NCBI GenBank assembly: GCA_018398815.1
Contig: CM031616.1
Span: 29,752,428 to 29,816,427, forward strand
Source of the DNA: Conus ventricosus
Lineage: Eukaryota; Mollusca; Gastropoda; Neogastropoda; Conidae
Reading direction: 5' to 3'
Length of the DNA: 64,000 nt
Shown in pieces: positions 38,156 to 52,265 of this stretch (position 1 is the stretch's first letter; every line of letters starts with the position of its first letter). The translations under genes were made by a program, and so were the position numbers. The notes below the pieces were generated by a model. That model ran no database searches. It saw nothing but the letters and a program-made list of their open reading frames with translations, and was not told the DNA's origin.

Positions 38156-41100
38156 TGTTGGTCGTTGTTGGATAAAAGTAATAGCTGAATTTGTGATACT
38201 ATGTATTTGTGGCTATTTGCTACACAGTTTCGATTTTATGAAGGGATTTTAATGCGGTGTAAATTTATGGAGTACATTATGGCTGCATGCCATGTGAGGT
38301 GTTCTCAGAAGTACAGTTGGGCGTAGGGCAAGCTGGGTGACTACCTTGGTCGTACTTCATGCGTGTTGGCACTTTAGATGACTACTGTGCATGTCACCAA
38401 TGACGTAATTAATCATTGTCGAAGGAAGCATTGCCCTACTGCTCAAAGCCTATGTCAAGTGAAAACTACGATACTGTATTTTACTTCATCATATAGTATA
38501 GTACATCAACTAAAATCGGTATGTTTTTGTTTGCTACGGGATATTTGCAATCAAAGGTATGTATCTTATTGGCTGTGTTCTTCCTGACTCTCTTTATTTA
38601 TCCCAGGGTGGTAGATGTTTTTGAATTTGTTTAATCAAAATGCAGGGTTTGTGGGAAGTGTGGAGTTGTTACCAAAGGAAAGGAAAGTTTGAGCGGGTGC
38701 ACAGCGTTTGGATTGCTCATGATGGCTCCCAAAGGGACTGAGGTAACTGAAGGGAAGTTGTGAATTAGCTGGCGCTGTGTATGTTGATCTTAACTTATAT
38801 TGCCCGGGGTGATGTGTCATAAATTTACAGAAGTTAAACAGGATTTACCAATCAATCTTCCTCGTGTTGGAAAGATTTCCAAAAACGAGGTGCATAGGTC
38901 TGTGTGGTGATACTGTGCCCATCTTGTGGTGTGTGCGTGCGTTTGTGTGTGAAGAATGGTCTGGAGTTACCTCTGCAAATGTTACCCTACACTCATGGGA
39001 TGTGACAAGAATCGCTGGCTTTGCAAGCATTGCGTTATATTTGGGGCTTATGGCATTCTTTGTGCACAACAGTGAATTTTGGACTGCAGGTTCTGGTCTG
39101 GTCTCTGGATATGGGCTTCATCCATCAGGCTCTCGACTTCATGTCAGAACATGGTACATTTTGTTTTTATGTTTTGGTAGGTACCCAATTCGTGCATATT
39201 CTGACTGCATTTTTCTGCCCTTACGTTTATGACTTAATGCCCTTCGAACGTGCTTGATTGACAAAGCTGTGGTTAGGTAGCTGGGAGTTATATTTGTCCA
39301 GTCATTATCTTGTACCAATTTGAATTATTATTTGTTGACCCCCAAAACCTGTACAAAAGCAATGGCATTTGTGTTCATTTGTTTGTTAAGCTCTTGACAG
39401 GTAGGATGTCGTCATTATATAAGTTTCGTTTTGAGGGCTCAACATCACTACAATACTGGATCACAACATATGTGTTTGTTTATCAAAACCATTACAATAG
39501 AGCATCAACAGCTTTTGCTCAATATTTTTTTATCAATACTTACAAGAATATGCTCATGGAGAAGATGTTACTACGGGTGATTCCATTACATAATTAATGT
39601 CATCAACAACTTTTGTGCATTTCTTGATCATAGCTTTATAACTGGCATTAATGATCATTTTATTATTATGTCTTGATCAAACACCATCTTACAAATGGCA
39701 TCCCAATGATTATTTGTTATTCTTATATGTGTTGATCAATTCTATACAGTTGACATAATTAAAATACGATGAGTCCTTCAGCACACCACCAGTTGCATTA
39801 TGGCTTCATATGACATTGTTTACAGTTTTTTTGTGATCGATGGAGTTAACAATGATATGTATAACTTGTTACAGTTTAATACGTTGATCATACATCCATT
39901 TACTAACTGGCCATTCAACAGCATATAGTTCATTTGCTGATCAGAACACTCCCATTACAATGCCAGGAAACTGAACATAGTTCAATTTGTGGATTAATAT
40001 CTTTAGAAATGACATACTAATGAAATGTGCAATTGTTTATAATGATCAACACTCGCTCACAATATGACATAGGACATTTATCCTTCTCATGGGTACATAT
40101 TGGTTTCAATAGCAGGGCTATATACTTCATTTGTTGATTCATACAATCATGTGCTGCTTGGGCATCAAGGACAATCGTTGTTCATTTCAATGATCACACG
40201 TTTATTAATGGGACTTATTGACACATGGATTTGTACGTTGTTCAACAGTTTTAACAATGGTAATAAATCATTTCTGTGATTGATGTTATCCTTTATTCGG
40301 ACAGCTTAACTTCAACTGTCTGCACAGTAGCCCCCGTGTAAAGGTCTACCTAGTTGTATTTTGTGCTGGCGTTTATACAGCTGATATGGACCAGAGCGAT
40401 ATGGCTCGCGTGCGTCTCCTCATCCTAGAAATTCATGTATGTATGCACAGTTTTATCAGCGTACATCAAGGTATATTATTACAGAATTTGATAGTGGCCT
40501 AAAAATTGCACTTCCTGTCTCGTTCCTGTTTTCCTTTACAATGACTATCTTTAGAAAAAGTTGGATGCTCATAAGTTCCGAACGGTGGTATCGATTGACC
40601 ACATAAATGGTAATCTGGGGACAATGTCTGTCATGTCACCTGTGGTTGGTCAGGGCCGTACTTCCACCAGGCCGATCGCTTGTATACTATGGAGTCGGAC
40701 TTTGGCGTAAAATAGGCTTTGTTCAGGGTTGTATTCTAGGAACATGTTTTTCGTCTTTTTTTTATTTTTTTTTTAGGATCTGTGATAGCGATTCATATTT
40801 TTATAATTTAATGTAGGTTCTTTATGGAAAAGGCATCTTAATAGGACTTGTGTGTGTTTGAAAACAAACTTAAACACGGGTCAGATGATTTGTGTGTGTT
40901 GTGTGGGTGTGTGTAGTGATTAACCACTTAGTAAGCTGATATGTAACCAACCCGGTTGTGGCAGCCCGGCGATCGGCTGGTACTGTTAATAACATGAAAT
41001 GATCCGTAGGCATGTTATTACATATGAATTTGTTCCTAAGACTATTTTGTGGGCTTCTTTTATGCGGGTGAGTATATAGGTGCAATCTGGCATCTTCAAT

Positions 41101-43172
41101 CTCCAGTGCCCGGTCCTATGACATGCCATCCACTCGCCTCCCATTGGTCTCCATTTCCTTTTTTTTGTTTTTTTTTTTTTTTTTTTTTTTTTCCTTTTTT
41201 TTGGGGGGGGGGGCGGGGGGGGCGGGGGGGGGGTCTTTCCAGTAATGATTGAGAAATTGTTTACCAGCATTTGGTGTATCCTTCCACTGTAGGTTTGTTT
41301 TTCGTATTCTGCACACACACACCTACTTCATCTCACACACAAACACATACACACTACTCACTCACACACACATCACCTCATCACACACACACACCACAAA
41401 TTGTTACTGATTTGGTGTTATCCCTTTACTTTGTTTGTTTTTTGTTTTTCTGCTCACACATCACACACACACACCACACACACCACCACACGGAGAGAGA
41501 GGAGGAGAGAGAGATGAGAGAGTGAGAGAAGTTTGTATGTATGTATGGTTATATGTATGTATCTGTCTGTCCGTTTGGTTGGCTGTCTGTCCACTATCTC
41601 TAGTGTTTCTTGGGTGAAGTTGGCCACAATCAATCAGTGTGATCAGTTGCCTAGTATTTATTATTGGGCGTCGGAAGCTCCTGTGCAGAACAGACATATT
41701 AGGCTACTATGTGCTCGAAAATTTCAGATCTAGGTTGTCTGACTTGGATCTAAACTAAATTGTCTGCAATTCAGACAGAACTGTGGTAGGAGTGGAAGTG
41801 GGGGTGGGGGGTCAGCACTATATGCCATCGTGCTCTGTCAATAGGCCGTCTTTGTTGTTCCACCTTTCGTGTCGTGAGGGTTCATACTGTTTTTGTGTGT
41901 TGGGAGTAGGGTTTGGATGGGCTTAATCGCCCCCCCACCCCCGCCTTTGGCGAGGTTAGGGTATATTTAGAGTTAGACGAGGAGTTTGGGTTCATACATA
42001 ATGTACGCTGTGACATATATACGCGGTGAACATAGACCGCGGTGTACCTCTAGGACCGGTGACAGAGACATGTTCTCAACTGTGATATGGCTCGGCCGTG
42101 CGGTTTCGTTCCGTATACACAAAGGTTCCTTACGGCCCATGATCTGAAAAGAATGGACCCAACCATGGAAATGAAATTGTTACACGGATCCATCAAGCTG
42201 GTTCATCTGACCAATGACGATCTCTGATCATCGCTGGGTTAAGAAAAAGAAACTACCAGTGGCTCCAGTATCCGATCACTTGGCTTGGCTATAATAATAA
42301 TCTCCGTATGGGAGGGTGACGGGAAGACCGAGAGAAAATGTATACTGACGAACATTGCAGAAGGGACAGGGGAAACCATCTCGCACAGGAAAACGGGCCT
42401 TGGCATCAACATCTGAAAGAGCAGGCTACTGGTATCTGATTTAAAATTTTCTTCAGTGTTGTACCCCTAGGATGTTCAGGGAGTGGAGAGAGAGAGAGTG
42501 AGCCGAGGTGATGAGAGATTATGAGAGAGAGAGAGTGAGAGAGAGAGAGAGAATATATCCACAAGATTAAAAACAAACAGTCTGTGAAGTCTCTGATTTA
42601 TTTCCTTTACCTAATATTTTCGTGATATTAGCACCTGGGTTTGTGTTACCAAAGTATCAATTTAACATATTTCCTCACGCACGCTACACTCACTCATCCC
42701 TCCCCACACTCACTTCGTCACACTCTACCACAACTCTCTCTCTCTCTACTCTCTCTCTTCTCTCTCTGCTCTCTCTCTCGCTCTCGCTCTCTCTCTCTCT
42801 GTCTCTCTCTCCACATATGTGTAAGCTTATTTACTGTGGTAGGAGGATACGTACGTGTGCGCATCAGAGTTATCCGGACTCTGCCTTGATGCAGGAGGAG
42901 TAAAAACCAAATCTATACGTACACATGCGGTATGAATAAATAAAAATCGTCCAGATTTCAGATATTACACATCAAAGTTACAACTTCAAAAGTTTCTAAT
43001 GAAGCATAAAATCGTGCATCATGTCATGGAATTTTCACATCAAATCAGTCTAACTGGTCGGGTGGAGGCTCCGTATTAAATAGTGCGACAATCAGCGCTG
43101 CTTTTTCCATTGATTTTTTCAACGGCAGGAAACAACTCAAAGGGATTAGTTCACTTCTATTAGATCACCCCC

Positions 43173-43216
<44 letters not shown>

Positions 43217-43435
43217 ACCCCACCCCCCCCCCCCCCCCCCCCTCTGAAAGGACTTTCTTCAGCATGCGCCCCCCGAGAATTTCTAACTCCACCAATGAAG
43301 TAAGGAAAAGAGAAAAAATCGTCCCCCAAAATATGTTTCATGGACTTCGTGGTGAAAACAACAACGTCACAAAATTCACATCAAACAACTGCCTTTGATT
43401 GTGTATTCCCAGAGTCGAGCACCGAACGGCGGGGG
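38156..43435. repeat. Noisy direct copy of 32050-38115 (probable assembly duplicate)
   Basis: Collinear with the preceding 6.1 kb but carrying a one-base insertion or deletion every few tens of bases, including many homopolymer changes. It lacks the L2 element and the 56-bp retro-insertion. It also contains a long poly-C artefact-like run (about 43168-43245). Indel-dominated divergence is the signature of unpolished long-read sequence, not of evolution. Confidence 0.85.
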
Positions 43436-45000
43436 GTTGCGGAATGGTCCCAAGCGGCTCCTTCGTGCAGACCGTCATGGATGAATGAACTCGAACGAAG
43501 CGTTGTTGTCCAGGCTGGCTCTGTGAGCCAGCGTTCTCTGCAGCATCTCAGCAGAGACACTATGCTGCCCTCCCTCGCGCTGATTGCAACACTATTGTGT
43601 TTAACAGTCAATTTTTTAAAAATTCTATCACTGTACTAGATTCAAATCTTGAATTGGAAGGGGATATGCAAGCGCCGGCAACAGGGGTCCCCATTTGAAG
43701 GGCTGAACTCGGGAGGGCCACGTTTGGGGCATTGTTCATTTGGTCGGAGCGTTTTTATATGTTAAAAAAAATAGCCTTTTTAAACTATGTTGTATTTAGT
43801 GAAGGTGGGCTTTCGCAAAGAATAAAGGACATGGGCATACTCTCTCTCTTTCCGTGGCTACTATGACCTAGGAGGTATCCAGCAAGTCCCTGATCCGGAT
43901 CTGAAAAGTCATAAGTAGACCTATTTTGCGCCAGTGTAGGCCCACAGATTATTTAATTTCAGTGATTTGTTACACCAGTTTAAATGGCAGCTATCACAAA
44001 TGTTGAGTAATTTAGGAAGCATTAGTCGGGCGGTTCACTTCTTTTCTCTCTCGAACACTCAAAAACTTGATGTATGGTTCAGAGTCATTGGCGTCGGCAG
44101 TTATTTTGTATGAGTGTGGAGGGGGGGGGTGGGGTGGGATCAGCTGATAACCGAAATCTGACAAAATACGCCCCCTCCTGCAGTTTTCAACATTTCATCT
44201 CTCTTCTCTCTCTGAGTTGTGAGTTGATTTTAGTATCGGGGTGACTAGCCATGTTATGGCCCTTTGCGGTCGGCTGGGCTCTTGGGCTATAAAATCAGTA
44301 CATTGACCTCTCACCTCCTCTTCTCTCTCTCTATCCTTCGCTCTCTTCTCTAAATGGTAGGTCTCACTGTTGTTTATTCGGCCATTATTCACTATATGTG
44401 TTAGTAGGAGAATAAATAACAACAAACACACACTTACACCACAACACATACTCACACATTATTCTCTACATGGAGATGGAGTTGGTGTTGTGTGAACTTA
44501 TCTTTCAAAAATTTTTCACAATTGCAGGGGGGAAGGGTGCATACTTTTTATGTAGAGGTGTTTTTCATTTCCATTTTCGATTAAAGGTAGGTATTCCAAT
44601 TAGATAATGGTAGTTTGCCTACACAAGTAGAACCACACAGGAATCAAACAAACAAAAACTTCAATATTTGTCGAGAGTTTGAACTCACTGATGATGTATC
44701 ACAGATAGGTCAATGCCTTTTTCCTTACTATCTTGTTTCAAGCCAAAATTTCGATTACTTCCTTTGCTTCTGGGTGGGTAATGTATTCAGGTTATAGTAT
44801 TTTGCTGTTGATCAAAGAAGCATATTTCAGGTTTAAAAAGAAAGTGATACATTCACATCCAATATTACATGCATGCATGTACATAAATACGCACACACGC
44901 ATGCACACACGCTGCACACTAGGAACGTACACATTGAACACACCACACATCAACACTGCACTCTTTTCTACGCATTGCTTATGCAATTCACACATGTGCG
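43436..45000. other. Bridging unique sequence
   Basis: A GC-richer patch at 43420-43610 is open on both strands, with no recognisable product. A + copy of the dispersed CCCTTTGCGGTCGGCTGGGC repeat lies at 44260-44283. The rest is unremarkable and probably unpolished. Confidence 0.45.
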
Positions 45001-45297
45001 CACACATCACACTGAAGCTCATGCCACACAACACACACTAAATACACACACATGTGGGCGCAGTATTTAACATATGCATGCTTGCATGTTATACACACAT
45101 GCTTTTGGATGCATACACAATGCGATACACAATCATGAGTGGCGCGCGCCACCACACAACACGGACCAAAGGTTCCATAACTCTTGCACACCTCACACAC
45201 ACCCCCCCTCACCCCCCCCCCCCACAAAACACAACTTCACATCCAACCATATACTCACAAACACACACTCACTCACACACGACGCATCGCATCGCTC

Positions 45298-45334
<37 letters not shown>

Positions 45335-46235
45335 ACTTACACACACACAAGCACACACACACACCACTCAAACATGCTTACGCGCACACACGTGCTCAGA
45401 ACATGCTTGGCACACGGTTACACACGTGACTCTATACATATGCTTGCTAGGTACATATCTATATGACTGACTGACTGAAACCTGTTTATGTCAGAGGTAA
45501 CCAAGGTTGTACTGACATTTATAGATATAAATCAGTATGAATACTAGAATATGAACGTTGTTCATGTCAAAGCAATGTACAGCTGTTGCAGAATTTATAT
45601 CACACCAATAATACGGGCGCACACACACTCTCACACACCACACACATACACACAACACACCACACATACTCCACTCTCACACACTACCAACACTCTCAAC
45701 CACACCTCGTATCACATTTTCACACATCTCTTACACGCAAAACACACGCACTTACTCATAATATTCACTATTCATGACACCTCAGTCGCTTTACTAAATC
45801 ATCCCTGCCTCTACATAGACTACGCAATCTTACTACACTCGCACACACAGACATACCCGCGCACACACACCTCCGCGCGCCCATCACACACACACACACA
45901 CCACACTCAACTACGACACACACACACACACCAGCACACACATACACACTCGCGCGCGCGCGCGCGCGCGCGCAAACACATATCTTACTTTCATACTCGG
46001 TGCAACTGTACTCTATGACATTCACTCTCACATAACCACTCCTTTCACGCAACATACACGCGCGCACCGCACATACACACCCTCGCTCCCACACACCTCA
46101 CACACACACACAACACACACACACTACACACATACACCACACACACCACATACTCACAATACAACACACTACACACGCACGCAACGCCTCACACATGAGA
46201 AAAGAAAAATTCTGCCAATTATTTATTCAATCCTG
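45001..46235. repeat. CA-rich low-complexity region
   Basis: Mostly irregular CA with ACACC interruptions and a (CG)n run at about 45950-45972. Base quality appears poor. Confidence 0.7.
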
Positions 46236-46563
46236 TACCCTTTGCACCTCCCCCTCCTCCTCCCAGCCAGGAGCGACGGGATCAAGTGAGATGGTGCAGC
46301 AGCTACATTTAATACACAAAGGTACACTTTTTCACACCATACTACACATGTGCATGGAAGACTGTTATGCACAATTGCAGGCCACGGTTTTTGGAGCTGG
46401 ACAGTTCACCCGATGACGTTCACCCAAGACAGTTTCACCCAGGCAATTCGCCTTCGTTGACATTCATTCTGGACTTTTACCCCTGACAACCCGCCCTCCA
46501 TGCGACAATCCGCTCTTGTGCATTGTTGCAGGTCTACTTGCACCAAACTCATATGCGTGTAGA

Positions 46564-46605
<42 letters not shown>

Positions 46606-46915
46606 TGTGTGTGTGTGTTGGGTGGGGTGTTGTGTGTGGGTGTGTGTGTGCCGTGCGCATTGTGATGTGTATGAGTTTCATTAACCAACCAACCACACCA
46701 ATGAATCGCTCCAATGGGAAACACACAACAACACATCACTCACACTCACACACACACACACACACACACCACACACACACATACGACGGCACGACGCACG
46801 ATAGCACGCACGGCACGCACGCACACACACACACACCACACAACAATACGAGAGTGCCCACACCACAGAGGCATACACACACACAGAGGAGAGGACTCTC
46901 ACAACCCAACACACA

Positions 46916-46967
<52 letters not shown>

Positions 46968-49736
46968 GGGCAGGCATAACACGGATCAAACAATACGCAC
47001 ACACTCACACACACCCACACACACACCCACCACGCACACTCAGAGGCAGACCACCCCCCCCCCCCCCCCCTCACCCCCCCCCCCCCCCCCACAACACACA
47101 GAGCTGGGGTCACACCACAAGCGCCCAGCCGTTACTACTGTGGCACACACACTCACGCACGCCACGCACACCACACAACACAGAGCAGAAATCCCCCCCC
47201 CCCCCCACCCCCCTCCCCCCCCCCTCCCCCCCCCCCCCCCACACACCACACACACACAGACAGACACACACACCACGCACACACACAGACGGGCACACCC
47301 AAACATACACACGCGCGCGCGCTCCCACACACCCACACACCAGGCGTTAGGCGGTACAGGCGTTCATAGTTCTTCACCATACAAAATGCCCCAAACCGTA
47401 AACGGTTAAGTGTTATTATGTGTCCCCCATCCCCCGATTCCGAAATCTGCACTACAAGCTCTCAAATGACATGATATGTTACAATATTAAAACGCGTCTC
47501 GAAATGATACTAGATCGCAATAAAACCAGGCTCGATTACATCAGTTTTCAGCATTAAAAACTTTCAGTATCACTTTTTATTGGGTACCTTCACATTATGG
47601 GATATATTATTATGAGTTGGTCTTGACCGAGCAGCTTTTTTAAAAGGGCAGCGCGTAATGATGATAGGAAACCAATACAGCTGAAATTAAAGTTTAGATT
47701 TACATGGAATGCTATATAATATTGAAAAATATATCTAAAGTTGAATTTTTATAATATTCTGATGACATCAACTGTCAATATTCAACAAAATTGTATAAAG
47801 GAGTAATGAACCTATCGCAGATTCAATAGTTACTCTGATCATATATCTTGTTAATTACCAATTCAGACATTATTATAACTTGAGGTTAATCTTCGTAAAT
47901 TGTTATTTGTGGAGGTAACCCAGAATACTATAAAGCATTTACTCCTACATTAGTTCTGGAAATTTAAAAAGCCACTCATTACTTTAAAACTGTGGGGGCG
48001 TGCTGCTGCCTTATGTGCATTATCCATTGGAAAATATTGCTTTAAATGACTTTCTGCTTCATTAAATAAATTTTTTCCATATTTTGCATTCCAGTCTGTT
48101 GGTTTTTTTGCCTTTGATTTGTTGATTTATTGTTGTTCTTTCCCTGCGCCTTATTATATTATAATCTGTTAATTGTTAAGATAGTAGGACACATTGGGAT
48201 TTTTTACTTTTTAGATTTAAGATATTTTAAAATCAGGTCTGAATATTCTATGCAGTATGCTATGTCAATTTTTCTAACCATAACTCGAGTATTATCGGGA
48301 TCGAACTTTTACACGGTGGCAATCCTGGGATGCTTTCATGATTGCTGGGCTGTGGACGCTAATTGAATTGATTTGCCAGTTCCAAATCTATAGATACTTT
48401 ATCATGTTCAGTATCTGTCAATGTACTAATAGAATAGAGTTAATACGTGAAGGAACTGAATAGAATGGGTGATGGACAGAGGATTACATGATAAACTATT
48501 GGACATATACAACCTTCACACATAACAATAAAACCGTCCCAGTGACTATATACCTACCCTCCCACCACCACCTCCCCCCACCCCCCCCACACACATTCTA
48601 TTTATTCTATCTATTTAGGTTATTATTATTTTTTTTTAATCAATTTATTTCATTATTTAATTTTATTTTATCTTCTATATATTATTATTTGAAGATTTAT
48701 TTATTTAGTCCTAATCTCACCTTTGGGTGAAAAGACTGTTAATTCCAAGAGATGATGACAAACACTCAGAGGCACACTCACATACACACAGACACACACT
48801 GCAGCGCGCTCGCGCATGCTCAAAAGCAATTATATCTTGTTATATTGGCTCAGATGTCTCGTGTATGTATATGTCAGTTATCGTTCACCTAGTCTATTTG
48901 CGTAACAGATCTATCCAATATGTGCTTTTTTCTCCTTCCCAATGGTTCACCATTCACCACCCCTCTCACCCAATCCTATGCATGCAAGCATGGCCACCAC
49001 AATTGTTAATTGTGTGTGTGCACACTTAAGCATTTGTGCATTTGTGTTACCTGTGTGTACACAAAAAGTTATGTCATACATTCAGATCATAAATCAGAAA
49101 AGGTCTTTTAACGAAACTTTCATTTTTGATTGAATTAGACATGGTCTATGTGTGTTAAAGCAATAATTCCTCTTGTAGAACATACTATACCTTGCTTGAT
49201 TCTTTGCGGAAATCTGTAAACGGTTTGTTGTCTAGTCTTTTTTTGTCATATCGAATGTCGTGCAGTTTAATGCTATCCACAATGATGTCCGCCGTTCTTT
49301 ATTTTCGTAGGCCCATGCTGTCTAAGTCTAATGGACACTACTTGTCGAAATTCATCACGATTTGTCTTTACTGACGGGTCTGTTGTAACCTCCTTAGTCT
49401 GTGGTTTGAAATTTGAACTGTTTTCTCAGTGACTGATAACAGATACTGTTGATTGATAACATTATCGCGGACTGTGCACGATTTGCTTGGAAGTTTGGGA
49501 AACCTTTGTCACGGTTATAAAACAACGCAAGCTGATGACGTTCCTGACAGAGGTGGCATTGTTTGACACGTGTGGACTTTTACGTCACAGTCTGATTAGT
49601 GCGTCCATGCATCTCGTCAAGAATTTCCCCGTTTCAGGCCTTGTATTGACTAGGTACGAGTTTTGTTTTTCGCACGGCTGACGTGTCGTGTTTTTAACTG
49701 AATTGGGGCCGACATGCAAGCATAGGAAACGGTGCC

Positions 49737-49866
49737 ATGTCGGTCGGCTACAAACGCTAACCTCCGTTTGCGCTACCCATGTGTTGAACACTGTTACATG
49801 AAATATTATCTGGGCGCAGAATCGGTCAGTGGCATTTGGTGGATCTCTATCGCAGAGTTGATTATG
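49737..49866 (+). pseudogene. Noisy duplicate of CFAP97D1-like exon 1
   Basis: Same sequence as 59393-59522 but with several one-base indels that break the frame. Most likely sequencing error rather than a second gene. Confidence 0.75.
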
Positions 49867-50367
49867 GTTAATGTTATTCTGTCGTATTCGATTGATTTGT
49901 TGCAAGTTTTGCAATCTCATTACAAGGAGAGAGGCTGCACTACAACTGCTTACTGGTTAACTAAACCAGTAAACGGAATCTCCTCTCTCTCTCTCTCTCT
50001 CTTCTCTCTTCTCTCTCAGATGTCTCCTCTGACACGACCGACACCACAAGGGAGGAGAGGGCAATTCGGGAGGGGGGGGGGGGGGGGGAGGTAGTCGTCT
50101 TATCCGAAGTTTTTGAAGGTATGGATAGGGTCTGCCTTTTCGGGCATTTTAACGTCGGTGAAGTGATCTAAGGACTGGAAGTCACCCTTTTTTATAACTG
50201 GGCCATTAGACTTACAAAAATTGCAGGGACCATGTGATGGGGAGGTCGAATCTCTGTAATGCCTCTTCCCCCCTCCCCCCCCAACCCCGGTGGCAAAAAT
50301 AAGCATTGCAGCTGGTTATCTCCCGCCACCAACGGAGTAGGTACCTCCACCGTTTTTTTGGACCAAC

Positions 50368-50401
<34 letters not shown>

Positions 50402-52189
50402 CCCCCCCCTCCATTAAGGGTATGATAATATTTACCCAATTTCGTATCTGTCTTTCTTCTGGGCTTAATGCAAGTTGAGACATTATTTGTTAGTGAGATT
50501 TATTCATTGGTTTAACATCCTATTTATAGAAACTATTTATGGGCCTCAAGCAAGTCCGATGTTGGGATCACTTGCTTTTCATGACTGCTTCGGTTTGAGT
50601 GACTGGCATGTTGGATAATCTGCCGTGGGTAGATAGAAACCACATCTTGAGCGCAGCATGGGTCAGCTGTGTGTCCATCGGTGAAACATGGTGTGTTGTG
50701 TTCACAGTCAGTGGAAGGAAGGAACTCGTGTATGGTCTGGACATGGTGTGTTGTGTTTGTACTCACAGTCAGAGGGAAGGAAGGACACTCTGTGTATGCG
50801 TTCTGACATGGTGTGCTGTGTTTGTACTCACGTAGAGGAGGAATTGGACCAGATGTGTGTATGGTCTGAACTGGTGTGTTGTGCCTCACAGTCAGTGGAG
50901 AAAGGGACATCTTGTGTATGGTATGACTCATGGTGTGTTGTGTTTGTACTCACTAGTCAGAGGAGGAAAGGACACTCTGTGTATGGTCTCTGACTTGGTG
51001 TGTTGTGTTGATGCATTCTCACAGGTCAGATGGAGGAAAGGACAATCTGTGTATGGTCAACATGGTATGTGTTGTGTTTGTACTCACAGTTCAGAGGAGG
51101 AAAAGGACACTCTGGGTTATGGTCTGACATGGTTGTGTCGTGTTGACTCATCTGTCAGAGGAGGATAAAGGACACTCTGTGTATGGTTTGACATGGTGTG
51201 TTGTGTTGTACTACAGTAGGAGGATGGAATGGACACTCTGTGTATGGTCTGGACATGGTGTGTTGTGTTGTACTCACTGTCAGGTGGAAGGAAAAGGACA
51301 CTCTGTGTATGGGTTACATGGTCGGTGTTGTTGTTGTACTCAAGTCAGAGGATAGGAAAGGACAGCATGTGTGTATGGTCGACCATAGTGTTGTTGTGCT
51401 TCACTGTAGGTGGAAAGAAAGGAGGGTATGTTGTGTATGGTTGGACCATGGTGTGTTTTGCCCACAGCCAAGTGGATAGAATGGAGGAGTATTGGGTATA
51501 TGGTTCTGACCATGGTGTGTTTTGCCACAGCAGTGGAAAGATAAGGAGAAAGTATGGGTATGATGGTCTGACCTTGGTGTGTTGTGTTCACAGTCAGTGA
51601 AAGGAAAGGGGGGGGGACAGTTTGTGTATATGGTCTGCCATGGTGTGATGTGTTGTGTGGCAACAATCAGTGAGAGAAAGGACCAGTATATGTGAATAGT
51701 CTGTCCCATTGTGTATTTTCCTCAGTCATTGGAAGAAAAAGTATAACCGTGTTATGGTCTGACGAGGTTGTGTGTGTTGTGGTTCCACAGTCAGTGGAAA
51801 AGAAACAAAACACATGTGTATGGGTTGTCCGAGGTGTTGTTGTGTTGTGCCACAGGTCAGTGGAAAGATAAAAAAACAAATGTGTATTGGTCTGAACGAG
51901 GTGTGATGTGTTGTGTCCACAGTCAGTGGAAAGGAATAAACCAATGTGTTGGTCTGACCGAGGATGTGTTGGTGTTGTGTTGTGTTCCTCGTCAGTGGAA
52001 AGAAAAAACAATCCTGTGTTCCGTCTGACACGAGCGTTGTGTTGTGTTGTTGTTCATATCAGTGGAAGGAAAAAAAATACATGGTGTATGGTTGCACCAT
52101 GGTGTGTTGTGATGTGTTCATAGTCAGTGGAAAGAAAATAAAATAACATCGTGCATGGTCTGACCGAGGTGTGTTGTGTTGGTTCTTAG

Positions 52190-52265
52190 TCAAGCCAGTG
52201 GTATGATGACGGGGCCGCCAAAAACGTATCATCAACATCCGGCTGAAGCTGTGATGAGATTGCTG
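52190..52265 (+). pseudogene. Noisy duplicate of CFAP97D1-like exon 2
   Basis: Copy of 61752-61822 with inserted bases. The donor here reads gtgagt instead of gtgatt, which may be error or an allelic difference. Confidence 0.75.

Noticed and set aside
43340..43639. GC-rich frame open on both strands
   Set aside because: No recognisable domain, lies in unpolished sequence beside a long poly-C run; not supported as a gene.
50599..51600. Repeated-peptide frames in the ~60-bp arrays (also 60273-61770)
   Set aside because: Minisatellite translations; unit length near a multiple of three gives long frames by chance in an intron.
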